Shown one piece after another: positions 11,541 through 22,993 of a stretch of 64,000 nt of DNA. A model generated the notes under the pieces. The model was not told the DNA's origin, did no database searches, and saw nothing but the letters and a program-made list of their open reading frames with translations. Positions within the stretch are counted from its first letter, which is position 1. Each line of letters starts with the position of its first letter. The DNA is from Carnegiea gigantea (lineage: Eukaryota; Streptophyta; Magnoliopsida; Caryophyllales; Cactaceae). The translations under genes and the position numbers were made by a program. The stretch is taken from positions 62,001-126,000 of the forward strand of contig JAKOGI010002214.1 in NCBI GenBank assembly GCA_029747015.1. Reading direction: 5' to 3'.

Positions 11541-13529
11541 ATGGCTTCCTTCAACGGCTCTGGAAGTTCTGGTTCAAAATCTCAGGGTAGCAGGACACCC
11601 GCACCAGCCTCACGAACAGGTCCTGCCCCTGTTGCCTTCTCGCCGTTTTTAATGGCGATTCTAGAAGGTAAACCTTCCACTCCTCCTCGCCTAATCAGCT
11701 TCAAACCTTTTGGATTTTTGAAGAGTGTCGACCTGAAATCAGTGGGCTTGGGTTTGAAAGATATTCCCTACCATTTTGGTTGGGAATTGGTGGTGTTTGA
11801 GGGATCGACTATTTGTCCCCTCACTGAAAAGAACTTTGCTTCAACTGGGGAAATTGGTGGCAATCTTGGGTCCCAAGATGAAGCCTTTAAGTCCCATGTT
11901 GGTTTCTTTGATTTCTCTGAGCCCTGTTCTTTCGGGTTGTTTCCTGAAAAAGAAACAGTACCCGAAACAGGGTCTGAGTCCTATGAGGAGGTGTTTAAGG
12001 ACGATTTGGGAGTTGGCCTTCAAGGAGACTCGGCTGAGCAGTCTCTTGAGGTAGGGGGAAGTAGTGGCATGGACATCCCTCCTGCAGCGACCGAATCAGT
12101 GACTCCAGTTCCTCAATCCGGAGAGAAGAGAAAAAGGGTCAAAACAGTGGCTAGGCGTAGCAGAACACCTAGATCAAGGCCACAACCAAGGCCTCAAACC
12201 TCAAAAACCTCAGCCCCCTCTCCTCCAAAAACTGCCTAACCAACCCGCAAATCTACCCGAATTGCTTTTCAGTCTACTCCGCGTACCACAAAATCAACTA
12301 CTCCGGTAATAGAGGAAATTTCCTCTTCCTCTGAGGATTCTTCAGATTCCTCTGCTACTGAGAACACCCTCTTTGAACAGGGGACCCCGGTGTTCTCCGA
12401 GTCCTCAGAAGAACAAACTCAATCTCCTCCTCCTCCTTCCAAGAAAACCTCCACTCTCCCCCCTCGCAAAAGAAAGACCTCTACTGCTCCAGTCTCAAAA
12501 TCAGCTAAACCCGAGACTGCTTCTTCTGTTCCTTCCCCCAAAAGAGCCAAAAAGTCTACTGCCTCTCCTGTTTCTACCAAGATTGCGCATCTGCTTAAGC
12601 GCAATGTAGTTAGGGGGAAGATAGTGAGAGTTCAATTTTTCGAGGAACAGGGGTTGGGGGTGTTCCTACAGAAGCTGCGTGCCCAGAACTGGCTGGACCT
12701 CTTCACGAACACCCAGCTGGGGTGTTCTGTACCAGAATTGGCTGAGTTCTATGCCAATTGTGCTGTCACCGAAGGGGTGGTGACAAGTAAAATTGGTGAT
12801 ACACAGGTGCAATTTGATGTACAAACTCTGGGTACGATTTTGCATGTTCCCTCACTTGGCTTTGATGTGTATGTGAGGGAGGATAAGTCTGTCCTAGGGA
12901 CAGCCAGGCTGCTAGAGCTTTCACAGCGGTTGAGTCAAAACCAGGGCCTACAAACACCCACATCCGTGAAGAAGGGTGAGATGACCTCTCTGCACCAACT
13001 GCTCTTTATATTTGTTATAAAGAACATCATCCCAAGAGGTCAAGGTAGAAACCAGGCTGATGCTCTTGATCAGTGCCTGGTGGATCTTTTGGATAGGGCG
13101 GAACCCATCAACCTTCCTGTTCTTATGATCCGCCATATTGGGCGTATTGCAAACACCACCCGGACGCATGATCTTGGGTATGGTTTTCTACTGATGAGGG
13201 TTTTTGAGCACTTCGGGATAGAGCTCAAAAGGAGGGTGGCTGCTCAAGTGATTGATGAGATAGGGAGTGACACCCTCATGGGGTGTGGATATACTCTGGC
13301 TGAGGGCTCGGTCTCCAAACAGGGGAGCCGAACACCCAGACCTCCTGTTTCTGGGAGGTCATCAGTCAAAGTTGAGACTGTTTTAGAGGATAACTCCCGC
13401 CTCAAGGATGAGCTCACAGCTGTCAAGGCTGCCCTGGAAGAAGAGAAGGCGCTATCTGCCAAGCGTCATGAAGATCTCCTTGCCCTTCTCTCCTCCCTCG
13501 CTACCAAACTCCCTCCTCCGCAGCCATAA
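11541..13529 (+). pseudogene. Sirevirus env-like ORF, broken by one in-frame stop
   Basis: Two open stretches (to 12239, and from 12240 on) share one frame and are separated only by TAA at 12237-12239. The ATG at 11541 follows a CT-rich leader in good context and is preferred; an in-frame ATG at 11418 would extend it. From 11541 it spans 663 codons including the stop. The N-terminal half is rich in Ser, Pro, Thr and Lys with basic clusters. The C-terminal half has a folded-looking domain (about 12600-13280) with FEEQGLGVFLQKLRAQNW, SVPELAEFYANC and TLGTILHVPSLGFDVYV, like the domain of plant transposon-associated and Athila ORFs, then a short coiled coil. I see no clear signal peptide or transmembrane segment, so 'env-like' reflects position, not a shown function. 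Confidence 0.8.
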
Positions 13530-13738
13530 TCAACCCTTGTAACCTGTTCTCATCAGGATGTTTCCTAGAGTTCTCTTCCCCGTCTCTTTCTGTGTTTCTT
13601 TTTTTTTTGTATTGCACCTTCCGGACTTTCAATGACATATCTGGTTCTGTTATATCTTGCTTATCTCTTACTATGTCTTATGTGATTCACTTGTAAACAC
13701 CATGTTCTGACTATTGTTTGTACCTTTTTAATGATGCC

Positions 13739-14142
13739 AAAAGGGGGAAGATAAGTGGACCTAGGTTGAGTTGAACGGTTGGTTGAGTTGAACAGTTGAG
13801 TCATTAGTCTTTATACTTACATATGTTTTTTGACTGACCTAGCACCTGTGTGGATATATATATCAGCACTCAAGGTACTTACGAAAATAAAATCTTTTTC
13901 TTGTCAATATGGTCACTTGGTTTGTCATCATCAAAAAGGGGGAAATAGATAAGTGGACCTAGGTTGAGTTGAACGGTTGGTTGAGTTGAACGGTTGAGTC
14001 ATTAGTCTTTATACTTACATATATTTTTTGACTGACCTAGCACCTGTGTGGATATATATCAGCACTCAAGGCACTTACGAAAATAAAATCTTTTCCTTGT
14101 CAATATGGTCACTTAGTTTGTCATCATCAAAAAGGGGGAAAT
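13739..14142 (+). repeat. Tandem 3' UTR repeat of the Sirevirus with repeated polypurine tracts
   Basis: A unit of about 198 bp (13750-13947) is repeated at 13948-14142 with few differences. Each unit ends in a polypurine tract like AAAAAGGGGGAAAT, and another PPT-like run at 13739-13750 precedes the first unit; only the last abuts the 3' LTR. A 17-bp subrepeat containing GTTGAGTTGAAC occurs twice per unit. Multiple PPTs are a described trait of Sireviruses; duplication of a whole unit is seen here directly. Confidence 0.85.
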
Positions 14143-14179
14143 TGTTGAACTAACTGTATAAAGTTTTGATGATAACAAA
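14117..14179 (+). other. Hairpin enclosing the functional PPT and 3' LTR start
   Basis: TTTGTCATCATCAAAA (14117-14132) is the reverse complement, with one mismatch, of TTTTGATGATAACAAA (14164-14179) inside the LTR. The 31-nt loop contains the polypurine tract and the LTR start at 14143. It would place the plus-strand priming site in the loop of a 16-bp stem. Confidence 0.7.
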
Positions 14180-15752
14180 TCCAAGTGTAGCATACTTGCT
14201 TGAGTAATATTGTTTCAAACAAGCTCTCCAAACAGGTTCTACACAGTTGTTTGTATTGATCCTACTTACCTGTTCTGTCTACTACATGTTGAGAACAAGT
14301 TTTAAGAACAGGTTCCAAGCTTCAGTGACACAAAGATCAGCACACAACAAATCTCGACAACAGCTGACTAAGTCTTAAAGACCAAGTTCCTACATTCAGC
14401 GATACAAGATCACCCGAGTAATCAAGGTGACCAAGGTGTTTGGAGTTGCACATCCATCCTCGACAAGATGACTAATTCTTACAACAAGAAGTCTCGATTT
14501 GATTTAGGTTTTATCTTTTAGATTCTTGTTAATATGCCAATCTTGAAAGTCTCAATCTAACACTTCTTGAAACGGTTTTCGAGATTTGCTTCAGAACACC
14601 ATTTCCAAACAACCCTGCAAACAGGGTGCCTAGGGTGTTCCTGAAACTGCAGCGGCCACATCCGTTTTACCTAAAAATTTCTTTTGGTTGGCTGGCTGCT
14701 CTAAGAATCCTTTTATGAAATCCTAGGCTGATTAGTTAAGTCCTAAAAAGATTATTATTTATTATATATATGTAGCAGATTGCAAAACCATTTTTGCTAG
14801 AGATTTTTTTTTCAAAATCTGAAAAATCTTTATTCCTTATTTTTAGGCCATGATTGATTCAAATTTTGAAACCAAGATTTTTATCCTTTTTGGGCTAAAT
14901 TACACGGCTATATTAAGTGGCTAATCAGTTTTTATCCCGTGAGTATCAAATCCCTATATTTTAGGAGAATCTTATCTTCTTTGTTCCTAGCCGTTGGAAA
15001 TCTGAAGAAATCTTCTAAGCTGCTAAAATCAGAAGATTTTTCTATCTTTTTTGAAGGAGTTAGCCGTTGGGTTTGCTTGCTTAAATAAGAAAATCTTTTC
15101 ACTCCTTTCGGCAGAGATACACAAGGGAAAAATCGGTTTCTTTCACAAACACATTGAGATTTCTGGAGCTACATTTCAAAAGAAAAAACCGTGACAAGAT
15201 TGTGCAAAAATTGAGCTTTCAAAACTATTGGCATACTAGGACTTCATTGTACCTTACATCTGCTTAAGTCAGAAGCACCCCAGTAAGGTGTTTTGTATCC
15301 TTGATCTCAGATCAAAAGTGAGTGAGTGTGTCCTTAGTCGTGTGGACTTTGGACGTGTCCAATCTAGAGAGATTTGGACGTGGTGTAACCTGTCTTAGAG
15401 AAGAAGGTTACGTGGATTACAAGTTGTAACAAGGAGTGTTACTTTTGTAACGTGTTCAGCTCGTTAGTGAAGTGGTTAAATCCTACACGAGGTAGGTCGT
15501 GTTTTTCACACCTCAGTTGAGCTAGAGGTGTTTTCCACGTAAAAATCGTGTGTGCTTTATTTCCGCTTTTATCTACTTGATTTTCGCTTCTGAACCAATT
15601 GGGAACAGCCACTGCAAACAAGGCCCAAGACTGTTCTCGTTCAGAAACAGTCTCTCCAATCAGGGTCTAAGGCTGTTTGTCAGTAAATAGGCGAAAGTCG
15701 GACACCACAATTCACCCCCCCTCTTGTGGTCGTGTACTCTTAGAATTCAACA
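14143..15752 (+). repeat. Sirevirus 3' LTR
   Basis: 1610 bp, directly after the polypurine tract, near-identical to 4352-5960. It differs by about 20 substitutions plus short indels in T, G and C runs, counted by eye. Confidence 0.93.
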
Positions 15753-15757
15753 ACATG

Positions 15758-16085
15758 GTACTTCAATCACCAATCCATCTCTAGGATTATGTCATACCCC
15801 TTAACTCTAGTTACACAAGATCAGCTGGGAAAGATCTTCTACTTATGATCAATGGAAAATGTCTAAATGCTACTTCAGTTCGTAATGTCACTCCTATATG
15901 GGTGGACACGCACAGTTCACAATTCATAGTGGTACCTTTGATCGAAAGCGTTTTAGCAAATTCGAGGGTTACAAAAGAGTGTGTAGCTCCCAAGTCAAAA
16001 AGAACATGGCCAAAGAGATTTTCGATAACGAGAATACCTATCACCACCGCATCAGAGTCATCATGTTTTTCCTCGGCCAAACATT
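15758..16085 (-). pseudogene. Tekay-type protease domain, left of the Sirevirus breakpoint
   Basis: The minus-strand stretch 16080-15811 has the aspartic protease active site as LFDLGATHSFV; the usual second residue is Ser or Thr, so the D-S-G triad is damaged by an apparent C-to-T change. The segment continues to the element breakpoint with GYDIILEMDW and then a stop. The rest of this frame resumes at 4346. Confidence 0.8.
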
Positions 16086-16199
16086 ATACTCTCTCTGTGG
16101 CTTGGGGCTTCTTTCCAGCTGCCCTATTGTGGCTACTTGCTTGACCTTACAACATTGGGGGTCGCAAGCTAGGACCGCCTATCTTGGAACCAGTTCTTG

Positions 16200-17000
16200 G
16201 TTATATTAGGATAGTTTTTTACAAAGTGTTCAGGTTCCCTGCATGTGTAGCATCGCCCTATGTACTTAAATGCACACTTCCAAGGATGATGGTAATTGCA
16301 TTTGTCACAAAACTTCTAGTTTGGTCCTTCACCTATGTTCAGTGAGCCCTTTTTGTTTTGTTTACCTGACAAATTGTATCTTTTGAAGTTATTTTCAGGT
16401 TGGAAGGTAGACCCTCCACGATTAAATTTCCTTTTCCTTATTCCTTAGCCTTAGGCTTAGCCTTTGCCTTATTTTCATTCACAACCCTTTGATAGATCCC
16501 CTGAAAATTCGAAAATGTGTGGCTAACCACTTTATCCTTAATATTATCTTTCAATGCCTTTGTGGCCACATAAGTCCTAGCGATCGGCAAAGTTCATTAA
16601 CTTTTGCAGCATGCTCCGTTATGCTCATAGTCTCCCCCTACTCAAGGTGCAGGAACACTTGGTCCTTAGCCCATTTGACGTCCTTCGAATAATATTTGGT
16701 ATCTATTATGTCCTAAATTGGGCCTAAGTTGGTAGAGGTGCACTTTCTTGTGATTTCACTATTTCCCATCAATATTTTGATTCTCCTTTGAATAGATGAT
16801 TAGCTAGCTGGACCTTGAACTTTTCAGGACATTCCATCATAGTGAAAAGGTTTTGAATCTTCCTAAGCCACTTCTCATAAATGAGTGGGTTGGGGCCTCC
16901 TCCAAATTTTAGGGGTTTTAGCTTTTGAAACTAACATGTCATTTCCATGGAATTTAGTCCTAGTGGTGGTGGAGGTGGAGGTGAAGGTGGAGGTGGAGGT
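16200..17000 (-). pseudogene. Tekay-type gag with zinc knuckle, degraded
   Basis: On the minus strand, about 17000-16965 encodes a proline-rich run from GGTGGA/GGTGAA repeats. About 16930-16740 encodes a Gag segment with NPPKFGGGPNPLIYEKWLRK and FTMMECPEKFKVQLANHLF, typical of chromovirus Gag. About 16300-16240 has a cysteine/histidine cluster (CDKC, then CYTCREPEHF). Several stops and frame changes prevent an intact ORF. Confidence 0.7.
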
Positions 17001-17560
17001 GAGGTGGAGGTGGCATCTGTGCCGTAATTAAGATCACCCCATTAGTCCATTTTCTAAGGAGAAAAATTACCTTCCCATTAGTTCTCTAGCATATGACACA
17101 TTTCCAAAAACAAAAATAAAACACTACTTCAAGTAACATTTGTGGTTAACACATAGAACACATATCTCATATGCAAGCAAATTATTCACACATTCGAATT
17201 ATATACAGGCAAGTTATTGACATTTCACAGAGTTCTTACACTCACATGCGGTTTACATATATATACAGCAACTATTTCCATAGACAAGTAGGTCATTTGC
17301 AACTTAGATATGTGCAGGCTATATACATGGTTAGCATAACCATAAAACATCTATTCATAGTATTAACATACATGTCTAAGTGTACCTTGCATTGTCGTTG
17401 GGGGCAACACTATTTCAAAATTTCCACCAATTCCTAACTCCGATTAGCAGTATGTACACTTTTAGTTAGCCTAGTTACTTATTTCCCGAGGCAGTGCCCT
17501 TATTTATCACCCTTATTTATCTATGCCTACCCCTGTTCCAGTTTGCAGCGAGTTACAAAC
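17001..17560. other. Non-coding stretch inside the Tekay-type gag region
   Basis: Lies between the recognisable Gag segment and the upstream 185-aa minus ORF. I see no domain or clear repeat other than ordinary AT-rich sequence; short ORFs here lack support. Confidence 0.4.
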
Positions 17561-18118
17561 CTACTTCTCATTTGCATCGCTCCCTCCTGGAGCCTCCACT
17601 GGGTTAATTACCCCATATTCTGCATCAGAGGCTGTCATCTGGTTACCCTCCTCCTTGTCCTCTCTAGCTAGTGGTATTTTTGTCGGCTCAAGAGCTAACA
17701 ACTGGGCTATTTCATTTGCATCACACCACTCAATGTGCTCTAGCTCATCCACAAGATCTCTCATCCAAAACATGGTATCCCTCGAAATGCGAGAATAGAA
17801 CACCTCATCCCCAAGCATGGAGTTCACTGACCAAACCGATATGGTTGCCAAACGATGACACCTATACACTTGTGAGTGTATCTCCTTAAGATAATGCATG
17901 TGTTGGCACTCGTAAGTTGCTAGTGTGCTTACACCACCTAACAGATTCCTTATTTGGCTAGTGCCTGCTAGCTTGGTTTGCACCAACTGAGTTGCTACTG
18001 CTTGGTGAACTACTAAAACATCCCCTTGATGATGCTCTACGATAAGCTCTGCCTCCCACAGGAACTCAACTAACTCCCAGTAAAAGAAAGGACACCAACC
18101 TCTCCTAGGAATCACCAC
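17561..18118 (-). pseudogene. Unrecognised 185-codon ORF in the Tekay 5' internal region
   Basis: Open stretch on the same strand as the chromovirus, between its primer site and the recognisable gag. Its nominal start is a non-ATG codon (GTG), so it is an open fragment without a confirmed start. It contains FYWELVEFLWEAELIVEHH and an acidic C-terminus. Position suggests an N-terminal extension of Gag or an extra ORF of the element. No domain is recognised. Confidence 0.4.
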
Positions 18119-18468
18119 TGTTAGACTGTGTGAGCTCTGCTAGCTCACCATGCGCAGGCAAACACTGAATAAAAGACTTAGTCCAGTGCTCCAGCATGGT
18201 AACCCTAGCATTCATCTTATTGCTAAGATCCATAACATTCCACAAGAAAATTGCATTAAACCCCGCCTAAAAGAATGGCATGTACTCATAGTAGTCTACT
18301 TAAATGCCATCCTAAGTAGCAATTGTTGTATAAAAGTTAGTACATCATTAGCATGAAATGGTTTTATCACAGCATTGTTACCACTTACATATACACATCG
18401 AGGCATTAGATGGCACACTACAGTCAACACACATTAACATGGAAGGAATTCGCAGGCAAATGGCCTAT

Positions 18469-18486
18469 GGCTCTCATACCACCAAA
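18469..18486 (-). other. Primer binding site of the Tekay-type element
   Basis: The minus strand reads TGGTATGAGAGCC just inside the LTR end at 18487, one base different from the initiator-Met tRNA primer core TGGTATCAGAGCC. It fixes the boundary of the 5' LTR, of which only 25 bp (18487-18511) lies on this side of the Athila insertion. Confidence 0.7.
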
Positions 18487-18511
18487 TGTAATAGTCCATC
18501 CTAAGGGTAAG

Positions 18512-19784
18512 TGATAAGTGCTCAATATGTATATTATTTTAGGACTATTTTGTGTCATTTTTAGGAGAATATCGTGCTTTAAGTTGTTATTTATTCTCCT
18601 ATTCTCGAGATGCTTGGGCATAGTTGTTTAATGTATTTTGCAGGATTTTTAGCCTTTTTACCCAGCATTTGACCATAAATGGCTTTACTCTGACCTCCCC
18701 CACAGTTATCCATGTTATGCCACGCCCGTAGAGCAAAGAATGAGCAAAAATTCGATTCTAGCACAAGCCACAGTCGGCCCATGGTGTCTTCTACGGTCCA
18801 TGGTGAGCCTGTAACTATTGCCTCTTCGTTTTCCCTCGGTTGTGCGGCTGAGATCGACCAAGCCTCTCTATAAAAGGCGACATTTTACAGCATTCTCAAT
18901 CATTCCCAAGCAAAGCAAAAACATAGAATACCAAAGATTAGGGCTTTAGTTTCTTTCTCAAATTTTGTAGTTTTAGTTTGGTTATTATATTGGTGTAAGT
19001 CTTGAGTGTGAGAGTTTGTTCTTGAGGCGGTTTTGAAGCCCTTGGTTGAAGCCCATCTCAGTCAATCCCCTTCTCGCTCAGATTTTGCCAACCATTGATC
19101 AGTTTGTTAATCTTTTATCATGTCTGAGTAGTTTTCTTTAGTCTAGGGATTTAGTAGTTTATGAAAGTGTTGTTGAATCATGTTTTAATCTATACAATTG
19201 TGCTTATTTTCATGATTGGTTTGATTTTGTTTTGTCAAGTGTTTGGATTGTCATGAGTTGATTTTTGGTCAAAATTTGCTTGTGCTCTTGAAACAATTGA
19301 GTAAAAAACTGAAATGTGATATTTGGTTGTTGGACTGCTTGATAAGACTTAACGTAACTTCATCTTGGAAGAGATATTTGTATGTTAGGAGGGCTAGAGA
19401 ATAATTGAAGACATTGAATTTAAATTAAGACAAATTAGTTTGAAAGAACAACTTTTCCTTAGTTTAGGCAAATTTAGTTGATTTCGAATGAATAGCCTGA
19501 GTTTCTGAAAAGATTATAATTCCTCGAATTTAACCAATTAGTAGAAACCACATGTTTGCTATTTTTGATCCAATTTTCCTTCGCAACTAATAGAATTCCT
19601 AGACTTTTTTTCCCTTGTTGATTTAGAAAAGTTTATTTACTATTGTTAAATCGAATCCACTTAAACTAGAATTTTACTTAGCACATTTTGATAGGCAAGA
19701 CTCAGTAAGTTACATTAGCCCTTGAGGAACTATATCTTTTATCTATACTACGACTATCCGTGCACTTGCAGTGTTAGTTGATCA
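18512..19784 (+). repeat. Athila-type 5' LTR
   Basis: Begins TGATAAGTGCTC and ends AGTTGATCA, followed by a primer site. Homologous over its length to 26109-27381. Confidence 0.9.
18868..18877 (+). promoter_or_regulatory. TATA box of the Athila-type 5' LTR
   Basis: CTATAAAAGG, a consensus-like plant TATA box, conserved in the 3' LTR at 26464-26473. Retrotransposon transcripts start shortly downstream of such sites. Confidence 0.6.
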
Positions 19785-19790
19785 AGTTTT

Positions 19791-19808
19791 TGGCGCCATT
19801 ATCGAGGA
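19791..19808 (+). other. Primer binding site, tRNA-Asp type (Athila)
   Basis: TGGCGCCATTATCGAGGA lies six bases after the LTR. It matches the Athila tRNA-Asp primer sequence at about 14 of 18 positions; all four differences can be read as G-to-A or C-to-T changes. Confidence 0.8.
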
Positions 19809-20058
19809 CTAAATTGCTAACTATTAAGTTAGTCTTACGGAAGTGACTAAGTATTTTATTGTTTTTATTGTTTTTTTCTTTCTTTGCTTGTTTAAATTGT
19901 GCTTGTACTGTTGGTGTTAGCACTTGCAGGAATTTTTCCTATTTTTGTAAAGTCCAATCTTGTACGAACCCGATCCTGAGATTGAAAAGACTTTTCGCCT
20001 AAGGAGGAAAAAGCAATGGATTAAAAAGCAAAGACGCGAGGTAAGAAGAAATTCAAAC

Positions 20059-21130
20059 ATGGCAGGAGGTGACCAATGAAGGACTCTTCATGATTTAGTT
20101 ACCCCAGGAGTCCAGTGGCTCGCTTCAAGCATCGCTTGCCCTGCTGTAGATGCCAACAACTTCGAGCTCAAACCGACACTCATTTCCATGGTACAACAAT
20201 CTTAGTTCGGCGGAACTCTCTTGGAAGACCCAAATCTGCACCTCTCGATCTTTTTAGAGGTGTGTGATATGCTGAAATTAAATGAAGTCTCTAGTAATGT
20301 GATTCGGCTGCGCTTATTCCCTTTCTCATTGAGGGATAAAGCGAGGGGTTGGTTGCACTCTTTGCCATCTAGATGCATAACTACCTAGGATGAGTTGACA
20401 AGAGCTTTCCTCGCCGAATTCTTCCCTCCAAGCAAAATAGCCAGCCTAAGGAATTAGACCACCAACTTTCTACAAAGAGATGATGAGACGCTCTATAAAG
20501 CCTGGGAGCATTTTAAAGATCTGCTATGTTTATGCCCCCTTCATGGTCTTCATTGTTAGATGATAATCTAAGCCTTCTATAATGGTGTGATCCAATCTAT
20601 AAGGTCTACTATTAATGCGGGGCCAGGAGGAACTCTGATGAGCAAGACTGAGGATGAAGCCTATAATCTGATCGAAGAGGTGGCGTATAACAACTTCCAA
20701 TGGTCCACAGATTGAACCCAACCCAAGCGGGCTGGAGGTAAGCTTGAAGTTGATGCAATTACTTTACTTTCTGTTAAAGTAGATGCTATAACTCATAGAC
20801 TGGACCAAATGAATGTTAATGCTGTGAACTCTAGTGCTCCTTCCCCTTGTGAAATTTGTGGTTCAATTGAACATATAACTCTAAAATGCCAAGTTAGGAG
20901 TCCTTTTTCCCAAGACTCTAATGAAGTTCATTATGTTCAAAATTTCAACCCAAGACCGACCAATGACCCTTACTCTAATACCTATAATGTGGCTTAGAAG
21001 AATCATCCAAATTTCTCTTACAGGTCGAATCCAAACAATGTGAACATGCCCCCGATGAATGCTAGACCACTCTTTAGTTTTCAAAGACCCCCATTCCCTT
21101 CTCAGATGCCCCAAAAGTCTAATTTGGAGG
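20059..21130 (+). pseudogene. Athila-type gag, degraded
   Basis: An ATG at 20059 starts a frame that matches Athila Gag: VTPGVQWLASSIACPAV, LRLFPFSLRDKARGWLHSLP, ELTRAFLAEFFPPSK, DETLYKAWEHFKDLL, and a zinc knuckle CEICGSIEHITLKC at about 20848-20889. It is broken by many stops, mostly TGA or TAG at Trp and Gln positions (for example near 20077, 20202 and 20386). Gag forms virus-like particles in this family; this copy cannot. Confidence 0.85.
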
Positions 21131-21960
21131 TAATGATGGAAATATGCTTGTGGTGCAACCAAAACAGGATGAGTATATTAAGCAATTAGCCTCTAAGGTT
21201 GATGTGCTTATGACTTATAATAGGATGTTAGAAGTCCAAATTACCCAAAAAGCTAGTTTCTCATCTACGCCCCCACACAGACTTTCTAGTAAACCTAAAC
21301 CTAATCCTCGTGAGCATTATAACTATGTTATCATGAAAGAAAAAGAGGACTTAACTGATTCTAAGGAATTACCAATGGGAGAAGGTAGAGAAATAACTAT
21401 GGCCGGTAGTAAAGAGAGCAACAATGGTGGCAAGAATGCCACATTCAAAGAAAACAACACTTCTGAGATCCCCACCATTTTCCCCCCTAAACTCCATGAC
21501 CCAAGTAGTTTTTCTATCCCCTGCATTGTAGGAAAGGTAGAAATTAAGAGAGGTCTATGCGATCTAGGTGCTAGTGTCAGTATAATGCCCTATTCTTTGT
21601 TTCATAAGCTGCACCTAGGACCATAACTAGCCACACCCTTTTCATTACTGATAGTTCTGTGATGCAACCTATAGGCAAGTTGGACAATGTGCTAGTCAAT
21701 ATATGAGATATTTGGGTATTAGAGGACTTCATTATCGTTGACATACCTAAAACCGACGATTCCTAAATTATCCTAGGTGGCGACAGCTAGTGGCCACATT
21801 GATGTAAGAGAGGGCCGTATATCTTTTGAGGTGGAAGGGCAATTTGCTGTGTTTAGTCATAGGAAGGAGGACATGGTTTCTCCTCATTCTTTTGTATTGG
21901 ATGCATTGCCCTTTTTCCTTGAGATTGATATGGAGGATGTCTAGAATTGTGAAGATCCTC
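21131..21960 (+). pseudogene. Athila-type protease domain, degraded
   Basis: The open piece 21144-21626 (160 aa) has a lysine-rich linker and then the protease segment PPKLHDPSSFSIPCIVGK and the active site CDLGASVSIMPYSLF. A TAA follows (21624-21626), with frame changes, then a second recognisable segment at about 21790-21940 (HIDVREGRISFEVEG, VLDALPFFLEIDME). The continuation into RT expected of an autonomous element is absent. Confidence 0.75.
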
Positions 21961-22993
21961 TTAATTCTGAATGGATTTCTTAAGAGGACCCTGACCAAGG
22001 GTATGTTAAGGTGGAGTTTGCTGCTCCTATGCCAACTCACAAGCCCAAGGTTGAGGCTTCTGTTTCTAATGAGTCTTCAATGAGTGATTATTGTAGGTTT
22101 CCACAAACTGTTCTCTCTATGCCCCTTGTGGAAGGTTTTGATATAGATTTTGGTGTCGGCGTTGAGCAAGTTAATGATAGTCCGTCTGATGGACCACGAA
22201 AGCGACTTGTTTTGTATGCAGATAGTGTGTTATGGCACCAAGCTATGAAGACCAAGGACCTACAGCCATAACTTTTAAGATGGTAGCTTCAACTGAATAA
22301 GTTTGATTTTGTGGTTCGCAATAAAGCAGATCCGGACCAAGCCTAGAACAAGGATTAAGCTCTTGACCTTAAAAGAGCGCTTCTTGGGAGGTAACCCAAG
22401 CTTTCTTTCCTTTTTATAGTTTTGATTTTTATTAATTTTTGTAGTTATAAAAGCGAAAAAAAAGGGACAAAAAAATATATGAATCAATGTTGGCACCACT
22501 GTCAGCGTCCCCAGAAATACAGCCATGGGTGCCAACCCAGAAAAACCAAAAAAACCAAGTTTTAGTAGACACCACAGATGGCCTGTGGTGAGCTCCATGG
22601 TACGTGGTGGTCTATTGCGAGTCGCGGTCTAGACTTTTGACCGCAGTGCCTCTTCACTTCCCCCTTTCTTCTGCAACCTCTCGACACACACTCTCTCTCT
22701 TTACCTCCATTTTCTCTCTCTAAATTCTCCATAACCAAATCTCTCTAATCTCCCCTCATTTCTTCACCATTTTCAATCATGCACACACCAAATCATCCCC
22801 TTTCACCCAATCTTTCATCTTTCTCAATAAATTCCCTCTCTTTCTTCTTTGTTTTCTTTAAACTCATCTCATCTACCATACCCGTCCTTTTCTCTTTCTT
22901 ATTCTTCATATTTTTGCTTAATTTCTTCAAATTTCTGGTTTTAGTTCTTATTTTTGGTTTTAGTTTCATTTTTGGATTAGAGTTTGTAACAAT
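21961..22993 (+). other. Pol-deleted junction and spacer of the Athila-type element
   Basis: A frame of 86 codons (22011-22271) lies here with no recognised domain. Soon after (about 22270-22330) a short peptide (LQLNKFDFVVRNKA) faintly resembles the end of a gypsy RNase H. AAAGAGCGCTTCTTGGGAGG at about 22371 resembles the segment that follows pol in Athila elements. About 3 kb of RT, RNase H and integrase coding is therefore missing between 21960 and 22380. The region 22380-22990 is an untranslated, CT-rich leader. Confidence 0.6.

Larger units (their letters stand above)
4352..15752 (+). mobile_element. Sirevirus (Maximus/SIRE-type copia) retrotransposon, nearly complete, 11.4 kb
   Basis: Plus-strand copia element with 1609-bp and 1610-bp LTRs (4352-5960 and 14143-15752), each TGTTGAAC...TTCAACA. 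The flanks are ATATG (4347-4351) and ACATG (15753-15757), a 5-bp target duplication with one transition. It contains an initiator-Met tRNA primer site, gag with two zinc knuckles, then protease, integrase, RT and RNase H in copia order, an env-like ORF, and repeated polypurine tracts. Length, copia domain order, env-like ORF and multiple PPTs together identify the Sirevirus lineage. By eye the LTRs differ at about 20 substitutions and a few short indels (about 1-1.5%), so this is the youngest large insertion here. It interrupts the Tekay-type pol. Confidence 0.93.

Noticed and set aside
16970..17010. GGTGGA minisatellite as an independent repeat
   Set aside because: Explained as the coding sequence of a proline-rich run in minus-strand gag.
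22779..22993. Upstream ATG giving a hydrophobic N-terminus to the Athila ORF
   Set aside because: The hydrophobic part comes from a CT/TT-rich leader; family members start at the MAP-like Met (22994).
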